Assembly (NCBI RefSeq): GCF_030412015.1
Contig: NZ_JASNRD010000012.1
Span: forward strand, 1 to 64,000
Reading direction: 5' to 3'
Source of the DNA: Massilia sp. YIM B02763
Lineage (GTDB): Bacteria; Pseudomonadota; Gammaproteobacteria; Burkholderiales; Burkholderiaceae_D
DNA length: 64,000 bases
Part shown: piece after piece, positions 51,591 through 59,120 of the stretch
Layout of the letters: each line of letters opens with the position of its first letter
Numbering within the stretch: position 1 is the first letter of the stretch
Notes under the pieces: generated by a model
The model's database searches: none
What the model saw: only the letters and a program-made list of their open reading frames with translations
Told to the model about the DNA's origin: nothing
Position numbers and translations under genes: made by a program

Positions 51591-54011
51591 ATGATCCGCA
51601 TCCCTCTCGCCACCCTCGCCCTGATCGCCTCCCTGTCGAACGCCACCGCCCAGGCCTTCGACGACAAGTTCCGCCAGCTCGACGAGCTGCTGCCCACGCC
51701 CACCGACACCCGTACCGCCTCCGGCGCCCCGGGCCACGCCTACTGGCAGCAGCGCGCCGACTACCGCATCCGCGTCGCGCTGGACGAGGCGAAGCGCGCC
51801 GTCAGCGGCAGCGAGACGGTCACGTACCACAACAATTCGCCGGACACACTGTCCTACCTGTGGGTGCAGCTGGACCAGAACATGTTCCGCAGCGATTCGG
51901 ACAACCGCAACATCTCCAGCTATCCGTCGCGCGACGCCTGGCGCACGGCGGCCACGCCCGGTGGCCAGGCTGGCCTGAACTACGAGGCGGCCCGCTTCCT
52001 CGTCGAGAGCCGCAAATTCGACGGCGGCTTCAAGCTGGGCGCCGTCACCGACACGTCCGGCCGCCCGCTGGCCCACGTCGTCAACAAGACGATGATGCGC
52101 ATCGACCTGCCCCAGCCCCTGAAGCCCGGCCAGCGCTTCTCCTTCGACGTGGCGTGGAGCTTCAACGTGCCGGAGACGAACGTGCTGGGCCGCCGCATGG
52201 GCTTCGAGCGCTTCGACAAGAAGGGCCAGGACAACAACGACCTGTTCGAGATCGCCCAGTTCTTCCCGCGCATGGCCGCCTACTACGACGCCCACGGCTG
52301 GCAGAACAAGCAGTACCTGGGCGACGGCGAGTTCACGCTGGAATTCGGCGACTACGACGTCGAGATCACCGTGCCGGCCGACCACATCGTGGCCGCCACC
52401 GGCGAACTGCAGAACGCGGACGCCGTGCTCACTGCCGCCCAGCGCGAGCGCCTGCAGCGGGCGCGCACCGCGAGCAAGCCGGTCATCATCGTGACCCAGG
52501 CCGAAGCGGAAGCGAACGAGAAACAGCGCGCCACCGCGACCAAGACCTGGCGCTACAAGGCGAAGAACGTGCGCGATTTCGCCTTCGCCACCAGCCGCAA
52601 GTTCATCTGGGACGCGCAAGGCTTCAAGAAGGGCGGCACCGACGTCCTCGCGATGTCCTACTACCCGAAGGAAGGCAACCCGCTGTGGGAGCAGTACTCG
52701 ACCCAGGCGATCATCCACACGATCGACAGCTATAACCAGTACTCGTTCGACTACCCGTATCCGGTCGCGATCTCGGTGAACGGCCCCGTCGGCGGCATGG
52801 AATACCCGATGATCTCGTTCAACGGCGGCCGCCCGACCAAGGACAAGAAGACGGGCGCCCTCACCTATCCGAAGAACGTCAAGTATGGCCTGATCAGCGT
52901 GATCATCCACGAGGTGGGCCACAACTACTTCCCGATGATCGTCAACTCGGACGAGCGCCAGTGGACCTGGATGGACGAGGGCCTGAACTCCTTCATGCAG
53001 TTCCTGGCCGAGCAGCGCTGGGAAGAACACTACCCGTCGCGCCGCGGCGAAGCCCGCAACATCGTCGACTACATGAAGAGCCGCAACCAGCAGCCGATCA
53101 TGACGAATTCCGAATCCGTGACGAACCGCGGCGGCAATGCCTACGCCAAGCCGGCCACCGCGCTCAACGTGCTGCGCGAGACGGTGCTGGGCCGCGAGCT
53201 GTTCGACTTCGCGTTCAAGGAATACGCGCAGCGCTGGAAGTTCAAGCGCCCGACCCCGGCCGACTTCTTCCGCACGATGGAAGACGCTTCCGGCACGGAC
53301 CTCGACTGGTTCTGGCGCGGCTGGTTCTACACGACCGACGCCGTGGACGTGAGCGTGGACGGCATCAGCGAGTACACGATCGGCTCCAAGGATCCGGAAG
53401 TCGAGAAGGCATGGCAGCGCGCCCAGAAGGATGCGCAACCCGTGTCGATCACCGACCAGCGCAACAAGGGTACCCTGGCCCGCCGCGTCGATACGCATCC
53501 GGAACTGAAGGACTTCTACAACGAGCACGACGACTTCACGGTCACGAACAAGGACCGCAACAAGTACGCCGAGACCGTCGAGGGCCTGGAAGATTGGGAA
53601 AAGGCGCTGCTCAAGGAAGGCAAGCATTTATACTTGGTCGATTTCTCGAACATCGGCGGCCTGGTGAGCCCGCTCGTGCTGGAGATCCAGCTGCGGAGCG
53701 GGAAGAAAACCATCGAGCGCATCCCGGCCGAGGTATGGCGCTATTCTCCGAAGAAGATCACGAAGCTGATCGTCACCGACGAGCCGATGGTCGCGCTCAC
53801 GCAGGACCCGTATCTCGAGACGGCCGACATCGACACCAGCAACAACAGCTGGCCGCGCAAGGCCCAGCCTTCGCGCCTCGAGCTGTTCAAGTCGCAGCAG
53901 ACGCAGAACGACATGATGAAAGACTACGCAGAAAAACTGAAGACGAAGGACGCCAAGGACGCCGCACGGAAGGCGGACCAGGCGGTCGAAGCCGGTAAGG
54001 CGGTCGAATGA
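51591..54011 (+). CDS. Exported M1-family metallopeptidase, copy 2
   Basis: 806 residues, a paralogue of the preceding gene: the zinc-site segment HEVGHNYFPMIVNSDERQWT and the region after it are identical or nearly so (His440, Glu441, His444, Glu463). The signal peptide IRIPLATLALIASLSNATAQA fixes the start at 51591; the frame is open 19 codons upstream through the P-family palindrome, which does not look translated. Divergence from copy 1 is largest in the first 250 residues, which may change substrate choice. No Shine-Dalgarno is visible. Confidence 0.92.
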   Translation: MIRIPLATLALIASLSNATAQAFDDKFRQLDELLPTPTDTRTASGAPGHAYWQQRADYRIRVALDEAKRAVSGSETVTYHNNSPDTLSYLWVQLDQNMFRSDSDNRNISSYPSRDAWRTAATPGGQAGLNYEAARFLVESRKFDGGFKLGAVTDTSGRPLAHVVNKTMMRIDLPQPLKPGQRFSFDVAWSFNVPETNVLGRRMGFERFDKKGQDNNDLFEIAQFFPRMAAYYDAHGWQNKQYLGDGEFTLEFGDYDVEITVPADHIVAATGELQNADAVLTAAQRERLQRARTASKPVIIVTQAEAEANEKQRATATKTWRYKAKNVRDFAFATSRKFIWDAQGFKKGGTDVLAMSYYPKEGNPLWEQYSTQAIIHTIDSYNQYSFDYPYPVAISVNGPVGGMEYPMISFNGGRPTKDKKTGALTYPKNVKYGLISVIIHEVGHNYFPMIVNSDERQWTWMDEGLNSFMQFLAEQRWEEHYPSRRGEARNIVDYMKSRNQQPIMTNSESVTNRGGNAYAKPATALNVLRETVLGRELFDFAFKEYAQRWKFKRPTPADFFRTMEDASGTDLDWFWRGWFYTTDAVDVSVDGISEYTIGSKDPEVEKAWQRAQKDAQPVSITDQRNKGTLARRVDTHPELKDFYNEHDDFTVTNKDRNKYAETVEGLEDWEKALLKEGKHLYLVDFSNIGGLVSPLVLEIQLRSGKKTIERIPAEVWRYSPKKITKLIVTDEPMVALTQDPYLETADIDTSNNSWPRKAQPSRLELFKSQQTQNDMMKDYAEKLKTKDAKDAARKADQAVEAGKAVE

Positions 54012-54508
54012 CGTCACGTCGCACTATGCTGAAAGGTGCACTGGCGGCGGTCGTGGCCGCCGCGAGTCCGCTCGCGCCGGCGCACCGCTTCCATGCCGGC
54101 ATCGCCGACATCAGCCACAACGAACGCACCGGCAGCCTGGAAATCGTGCACACCTATATGGCGCACGACGTCGAGGCCCTGCTCATGAACGTGTACCAGC
54201 GCCAGTTCGACATGACGGACCCGGACGACCAGGCCGTCGTGCGCAAGTACATCGACAAGCAGTTCTGGCTGGCCGACAAGGACGGCAAGCGCATTCCCCT
54301 GAACTGGGTCGGCGTCACGGTGGACACCGACAGCCTGACGGTGTTCCAGGAAGCGCCGGGTACGCCGGCCGAAAAGGTCGAGACCATCCACAATGCCGTG
54401 CTGATCGACTTCCTCCCGGACCAGGCCAACACCGTCAACTTCACCGCGGGCGGCAGCCTGCGCACCTTCGGCTTTTCCGCCGGCCGCATCGAGATTTCCG
54501 TTCACTGA
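54008..54508 (+). CDS. DUF6702-like exported protein
   Basis: 166 residues. Starts in an ATGA overlap with the second M1 gene. N-terminus SRRTMLKGALAAVVAAASPLAPAHRF resembles a twin-arginine (or Sec) signal. The mature part (HAGIADISHNERTGSLEIVHTYMAHDVEAL, DPDDQAVVRKYIDKQFWLADKDGKRI) is beta-rich. DUF6702 genes often accompany M1 peptidases in other genomes. Function unknown. Confidence 0.8.
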   Translation: MTSRRTMLKGALAAVVAAASPLAPAHRFHAGIADISHNERTGSLEIVHTYMAHDVEALLMNVYQRQFDMTDPDDQAVVRKYIDKQFWLADKDGKRIPLNWVGVTVDTDSLTVFQEAPGTPAEKVETIHNAVLIDFLPDQANTVNFTAGGSLRTFGFSAGRIEISVH

Positions 54509-54511
54509 CTT

Positions 54512-56554
54512 ATGCAATTACGCTTGATCCCCTGCGCCCTGGCTGCGCTGTTCGCGCACACCTGCGCCTTTGCCGACGACCCCGTGATCCAGCGCGTGCT
54601 GGTCGAGGGCTCGCGCGCCAGCCAGCTCGGCATCGCCGATTCCGCCAACGCGGGCAGCGTCAGCCAGAAGGAACTGGAGATGCGCACCATCTATCGCCCG
54701 GGCGAGCTGCTGGAAGCGACGCCGGGCCTGATCGCCAGCCAGCACAGCGGCGAAGGCAAGGCCAACCAGTTCTACCTGCGCGGCTTCAACCTCGACCACG
54801 GCACCGACCTCGCCACCTTCGTCGACGACATGCCCGTCAACCAGCGCAGCCATGCGCACGGCCAGGGCTGGACCGACCTGAACTTCCTCATCCCCGAGCT
54901 GACCGCGCGCCTGGACTATGCCAAGGGACCGTATTCGCCGCGCAACGGCGACTTCGCCTCGGCCGGCAGCGCCGCCATCACCTACGCCAACCGCTTGGTG
55001 CGCAACGTCGCCACCCTCGGCGGCGGCCAGAACGGCTACGGCCGCGCGGCGGTGGCCGGGTCGACCGATGCGGCGGACGGCGCCCTCACCTACGCGCTGG
55101 AACTGATGCACAACGACGGCCCGTTCACGCGCGGCGACAATTACCGGAAGCAGAACGCCGTGCTGCGCTACAGCCGCGGCTATGCCAACAACGGCTGGAG
55201 CGTGACGGCGATGGCCTACCACGGCAGGTGGAACTCGACCGACCAGATTCCCGAGCGCGCCGTCGACGACGGGACCATCGGCCGCTTCGACGCCATCGAC
55301 CCGACCGACGGCGGCGAGGCGCGCCGCTACAGCATCTCCGGCGTGTGGCGCCAGACCACGGCGGACACGGCGACCAAGGTGAACGCCTACGTCATCCGCA
55401 ACCAGCTCGACCTGTGGTCGAACTTCACCTACTTCATGGACGACCCGGTCAATGGCGACCAGTTCGCCCAGCCCGACCGGCGCGTCACCAGCGGCTTCAA
55501 TGCCATCCATACCTGGCACGCGCACCGCGGCGACACGCTGACGTCCGACGTCACCGTCGGCGTGCAGGGCCAGAGCGACAATATCTTCAACGCGCTGACG
55601 CACACGGCGGCGCGCCAGACGATCGGCATCACGCGCCGGGACCACATCCGCGAAACGAGCAAGGCGGCCTGGATCGAGAACGCGACGCGCTGGACGCCGT
55701 GGCTGCGCACCACCGTCGGCCTGCGCGCCGACCGCTACGACTTCCGCGTGAAGAGCGACCGCCCCGAGAATTCCGGCAAGGCCGACGACACGCTCGCCAG
55801 CCCCTCGCTGAACATCGCCCTGGGCCCGTGGAAGGACACGGAGCTCTACTTCAACTACGGCACGGGCTTCCACAGCAACGACGCGCGCGGCACCGTGGCG
55901 ACCGTCGATCCGAAGACGCTGGAAGCGGTCGACCGCACGCCGGGCCTGGTGCGCTCGCGCGGCATGGAGATCGGCCTGCGCACGGAAGCGATCCCGAAGA
56001 ACCAGACGGCGATCTCGCTGTACCGCCTCGACTTCGATTCCGAGCTGACCTATATCGGCGACGCCGGCAATACCGAGGCGGGACCGCCGAGCCGCCGCTA
56101 CGGCATCGAGTTCTCCAACTACTACAAGCCGTTCAAGTGGCTGTCGGTGGACTTCGACGCCGCGTTCGCGCGCGCCCGCTCGCGCGGCGTGGACGCGGGC
56201 CAGGACCGCATCCCCGGCGCCGTCGAGGGCGTGGGCCAGCTGGCGCTGACGGTGAGCCAGCTGGGCGACTGGGAAGGCGCGCTGCGCCTGCGCTACTTCG
56301 GCCCGCGCCCGCTGGTCGAGGACAACAGCGTGCGCTCGCGGGCCAGCGCCACGCTGAACGGCCGCATCGGCTACCGCATCGCCAAGGACCTGCGCGTGGA
56401 ACTGGAAGGCTTCAACCTGGCGAACCGCAAGGTGTCGGCGATCGACTACTACTATGCGTCGCAGCTGCGCGGCGAGGCCGAGCCGCGCGAGGACATCCAC
56501 TTCCATCCGATCGAGTCGCGCTCGTTCCGGGTCACGCTTATCAAGAACTTTTGA
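54512..56554 (+). CDS. TonB-dependent receptor of the M1-peptidase operon
   Basis: 680 residues, outer-membrane beta-barrel. Signal peptide (ending CAFADD), TonB-box-like VIQRVLVEGSR, plug (ELLEATPGLIASQHSGEGKANQFYLRGF, LDHGTDLATFVDDMPVN), barrel, and a terminal strand ending FRVTLIKNF with a final Phe. His-rich HAHGQG and HWHAHRGD-like loops (TWHAHRGDTLT) hint at metal or metal-chelate uptake. In the operon with two exported peptidases it could import peptides or released metal. Only 3 bases separate it from the DUF6702-like gene. Confidence 0.9.
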   Translation: MQLRLIPCALAALFAHTCAFADDPVIQRVLVEGSRASQLGIADSANAGSVSQKELEMRTIYRPGELLEATPGLIASQHSGEGKANQFYLRGFNLDHGTDLATFVDDMPVNQRSHAHGQGWTDLNFLIPELTARLDYAKGPYSPRNGDFASAGSAAITYANRLVRNVATLGGGQNGYGRAAVAGSTDAADGALTYALELMHNDGPFTRGDNYRKQNAVLRYSRGYANNGWSVTAMAYHGRWNSTDQIPERAVDDGTIGRFDAIDPTDGGEARRYSISGVWRQTTADTATKVNAYVIRNQLDLWSNFTYFMDDPVNGDQFAQPDRRVTSGFNAIHTWHAHRGDTLTSDVTVGVQGQSDNIFNALTHTAARQTIGITRRDHIRETSKAAWIENATRWTPWLRTTVGLRADRYDFRVKSDRPENSGKADDTLASPSLNIALGPWKDTELYFNYGTGFHSNDARGTVATVDPKTLEAVDRTPGLVRSRGMEIGLRTEAIPKNQTAISLYRLDFDSELTYIGDAGNTEAGPPSRRYGIEFSNYYKPFKWLSVDFDAAFARARSRGVDAGQDRIPGAVEGVGQLALTVSQLGDWEGALRLRYFGPRPLVEDNSVRSRASATLNGRIGYRIAKDLRVELEGFNLANRKVSAIDYYYASQLRGEAEPREDIHFHPIESRSFRVTLIKNF

Positions 56555-56569
56555 TCGGACCCGGCTTCG

Positions 56570-56778
56570 GTAGGATGGACGGCTCTGCCGTCCACGCGTT
56601 CAGCGAACGGTGATCGGACGCATGGACAGCGAACGGTGATCGGACGCTTGGACAGCGAACGGTGATCGGACGCATGGACAGCGAACGGTGATCGGACGCT
56701 TGGACAGCGAACGGTGATCGGACGCATGGACAGCGAACGGTGATCGGACGCGTGGACAGCGGAGCTGTCCACCCTGCC
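56570..56778. repeat. P-family element expanded into a 26-bp tandem array
   Basis: Begins GTAGGATGGACGGCTCTGCC and ends GGAGCTGTCCACCCTGCCG. Between them lie six 26-bp units anchored at 56611, 56637, 56663, 56689, 56715 and 56741, each containing GGTGATCGGACGC. The base after GGACGC alternates (ATGGA, TTGGA, ATGGA, TTGGA, ATGGA, GTGGA), giving a 52-bp higher-order period. 26 is not a multiple of three, so it is not coding. It sits between the TonB receptor and the 2OG dioxygenase. Confidence 0.9.
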
Positions 56779-56819
56779 GCTTCATCACCGCTCCCGGCAA
56801 AAGGTGCTACGCTACCGGG

Positions 56820-57572
56820 ATGACTACATCGCAACCTCCCTACACCGACCCCGCCCGCGTCGTCGACGCCCTGCGCGGCGACGGCTATGCGCTGCTGGCG
56901 CCGGCCGACGTGGCCGCGTTGGCCGGCTGTTCCATCGACGAGCTGCAGGCCCTCGTCCCAAGCTGGAACCACCTGGAACTCGACAACTACCTGAAGGACG
57001 GCGGCCGCTACCGCCGCCGGCGCCACTCCTGCTTCGTCGACGACGGTGGCGCGCTCGTGCAAAGCCCGCACCGCGCGCACTGGCAGCCGGTCGAGTACAA
57101 CGCCCTGCATGGCGGCATGCACCGCCTGTTCGTGCCGATCGAACCGGCCACCGTCGCCCAGCCGGCCTGGAACAAGCTGCTGCGCGCGCTCGGCAAGGTC
57201 TGCTCGCAGGCCAAGGCGCCGCAGACCTGGTACGTCGAGGCGCACCAGTTCCGCATCGACACGGCCGACGGCATCGGCCGCCCGACCCCGGAAGGCGCGC
57301 ACCGCGACGGCGTCGACTTCGTGGCCGTGATCCTGATCGGGCGCGAAGGCATCAAGGGTGGAGAAACGCGCGTGTTCGAGGCCGACGGGCCGAAGGGCCA
57401 GCGCTTCACGATGACCGAGCCGTGGACCATGCTGCTGCTGGACGATGCGGCCGTCATCCACGAATCGACGCCCATCCAGCCGCTGGCCGAGCATGGCCAT
57501 CGCGACACGCTGGTGCTGACCTGGCGCGCGGGCGCGTTCCAGGGGGACAACGTGGAGCAGGTTGCCGCGTAG
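56820..57572 (+). CDS. 2-oxoglutarate/Fe(II) dioxygenase, amino-acid hydroxylase type
   Basis: 250 residues, PF10014-like (isoleucine-hydroxylase group). Metal triad: GAHRDGVDF (His-x-Asp) and VIHESTPI (distal His); HRDTLVLTWR supplies a 2OG-binding Arg. NALHGGMHRLF and TWYVEAHQFRI are family-like. It probably hydroxylates a free amino acid; which one cannot be told. It stands alone downstream of the M1 operon, separated by a repeat array. Confidence 0.85.
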   Translation: MTTSQPPYTDPARVVDALRGDGYALLAPADVAALAGCSIDELQALVPSWNHLELDNYLKDGGRYRRRRHSCFVDDGGALVQSPHRAHWQPVEYNALHGGMHRLFVPIEPATVAQPAWNKLLRALGKVCSQAKAPQTWYVEAHQFRIDTADGIGRPTPEGAHRDGVDFVAVILIGREGIKGGETRVFEADGPKGQRFTMTEPWTMLLLDDAAVIHESTPIQPLAEHGHRDTLVLTWRAGAFQGDNVEQVAA

Positions 57573-57580
57573 TAGAGGAA

Positions 57581-57647
57581 CTAGGGGTCCCTGCCTGCGC
57601 AGGGACGACGTGCTGACTGCGTCGTCCCTGCGCAGGCAGGGGCTCGA
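57581..57647. repeat. R-family inverted repeat, copy 3
   Basis: GGGTCCCTGCCTGCGCAGGG and its mirror GTCGTCCCTGCGCAGGCAGG, separated by GACGTGCTGACTGC. It lies 9 bp after the 2OG-dioxygenase stop and just beyond the end of the small RNA on the other strand, so it may terminate transcripts from both sides. Confidence 0.8.
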
Positions 57648-57667
57648 TTTGCTGCAGCCGTACAGGC

Positions 57668-57737
57668 AAAAAAAATGGCCCGTGTCCAGGGGACCGGGCC
57701 GTAATCCAGGTTTTTCGGAGAAAAACTGGAGGAGACG
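57668..57737 (-). ncRNA. Candidate small RNA with exposed anti-Shine-Dalgarno UCCUCC
   Basis: On the minus strand TTGCGG (57771-57766), 17 nt, TATATT (57748-57743) form a plausible promoter. Transcription from about 57737 would run for about 70 nt and end at a GC-rich hairpin (57677-57700) followed by eight T: a convincing Rho-independent terminator. Near the 5' end lies CUCCUCC in an unpaired region, then a second hairpin (UUUUUC-UCC-GAAAAA). A free UCCUCC can pair with Shine-Dalgarno sites. The family recorded in Rfam as Betaproteobacteria toxic small RNA is recalled to share this idea; identity is not verified. Confidence 0.6.
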
Positions 57738-57771
57738 GTTCCAATATAGTCCGATTTTTTGTGCACCGCAA
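57738..57771 (-). promoter_or_regulatory. Promoter of the candidate small RNA
   Basis: TTGCGG at 57771-57766 and TATATT at 57748-57743 with a 17-nt spacer; the RNA would begin about 6 nt past the -10. The rest of the 57573-57982 gap (57772-57982) holds no gene I can support; it must contain the promoter of the RND adaptor gene. Confidence 0.5.
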
Positions 57772-57982
57772 TACAGTAGAACTACGTAGTCGAAATCTGT
57801 CGCATTAGAGTGACGTTTGCCGTCATCCAGGCCACATGGCAGGGGACTTCTGCGGCAACGCGGGAAAGATTTTCCGCGGACATCTCCCCCTGCACGCGTC
57901 CATACAAAACGCTGGCTATGCAGCATGGTTTGTTACACTGTAGAAGTCCCAGTCAGCCTGGGTTTCCACTCACCGACATTCC

Positions 57983-59113
57983 ATGACTTCAGATCGCAAT
58001 CGCCGCCTCGCCATCCCTGCCGCGCTCCTCCTTGCCCTGGCCGCGGCAGTCTCCCTGTTCGCCACCAGCCGCGCCGCCGACGAGAACAAGCCCGCCGCGG
58101 CGCGGCCCGCCCTCGCCGTCGCCACGGCCCGTCCGCAAACGGCGCGCCTGCCGCTCGGCCTCGCCGCCAACGGCAACGTGGCCGCCTGGCAGGAAGCCGT
58201 GATCGGCAGCGAATCGAACGGGCTGCGCCTGCAGGAGGTGCGCGTGAACGTCGGCGACGTGGTCAGGAAGGGCCAGGTGCTGGCCGTGTTCGACGCGCGC
58301 ACGGTGGAGGCCGACCTGGCCCAGGCCAGGGCCGCCGTCCAGGAAGCCGAGGCGAATGCCGCCGCCGCCACCGCCGATGCGCAGCGCGCCGCGGCGCTGA
58401 AGGAATCCGGCGCGATCAGCGCCCAGCAGATCACGCAATACATCACGACCGAACGCACGGCGCAGGCGCGCGTGGCCTCGGCCAAGGCCACGCTCGAGCA
58501 GCAGCGCCTGCGCCTGCAATATGCGCGCGTGGTGGCGCCGGACAGCGGCGTCATCTCGGCGCGCAGCGCGACCGTGGGCGCCGTGGCCGGCGTCGGCACG
58601 GAGCTGTTCCGCCTGATCCGCCAGGGCCGGCTCGAATGGCGCGCCGAGGTCACGGCGGCCGAGCTCCCGCGCATCGCGCCGGGCCGGAAGGCCGTCGTGA
58701 AGGCCGCCAACGGCAGCAGCGTCACGGGCACCGTGCGCGCGGTGGCCCCGACCGTCGACGCCCAGACCCGCCTCGCCATCGTCTACGTCGACCTGCCGCC
58801 AGCGCTTGCCGCCAATGCGCCGCTCAAGGCCGGCATGTTCGCCAGCGGCCAGTTCGCGCTGGGCGAATCGGAAGCGCTGACGGTGCCGCAACAGGCCGTC
58901 GTCGTGCGCGACGGCTTTTCCTACGTGTTCCGCCTGAATCCCGACAGCCGCGTCAGCCAGGTCAAGGTGACGACGGGGCGGCGCCTGGGCGAGCGCCTCG
59001 AGGTCGTCCAGGGCATCGATGCCGCCACGGCCGTCGTCACCAGCGGCGCCGGCTTCCTGAACGACGGCGACCTGGTGAAGAACGTGGCCGCCGCCCCCGT
59101 GGCCCGACGCTGA
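57983..59113 (+). CDS. RND efflux periplasmic adaptor (membrane fusion protein)
   Basis: 376 residues. N-terminal signal-anchor (IPAALLLALAAAVSLFATSRA), lipoyl half-motifs (NGLRLQEVRVNVGDVVRKGQVLAVFD and VVAPDSGVISARSA), a helical hairpin (DLAQARAAVQEAEANAAAA ... RVASAKATLEQQRLRLQ), a beta-barrel and a membrane-proximal domain. It links the permease to an outer-membrane channel not encoded here. The permease follows after 7 nt. Confidence 0.92.
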   Translation: MTSDRNRRLAIPAALLLALAAAVSLFATSRAADENKPAAARPALAVATARPQTARLPLGLAANGNVAAWQEAVIGSESNGLRLQEVRVNVGDVVRKGQVLAVFDARTVEADLAQARAAVQEAEANAAAATADAQRAAALKESGAISAQQITQYITTERTAQARVASAKATLEQQRLRLQYARVVAPDSGVISARSATVGAVAGVGTELFRLIRQGRLEWRAEVTAAELPRIAPGRKAVVKAANGSSVTGTVRAVAPTVDAQTRLAIVYVDLPPALAANAPLKAGMFASGQFALGESEALTVPQQAVVVRDGFSYVFRLNPDSRVSQVKVTTGRRLGERLEVVQGIDAATAVVTSGAGFLNDGDLVKNVAAAPVARR

Positions 59114-59120
59114 GCGCACC

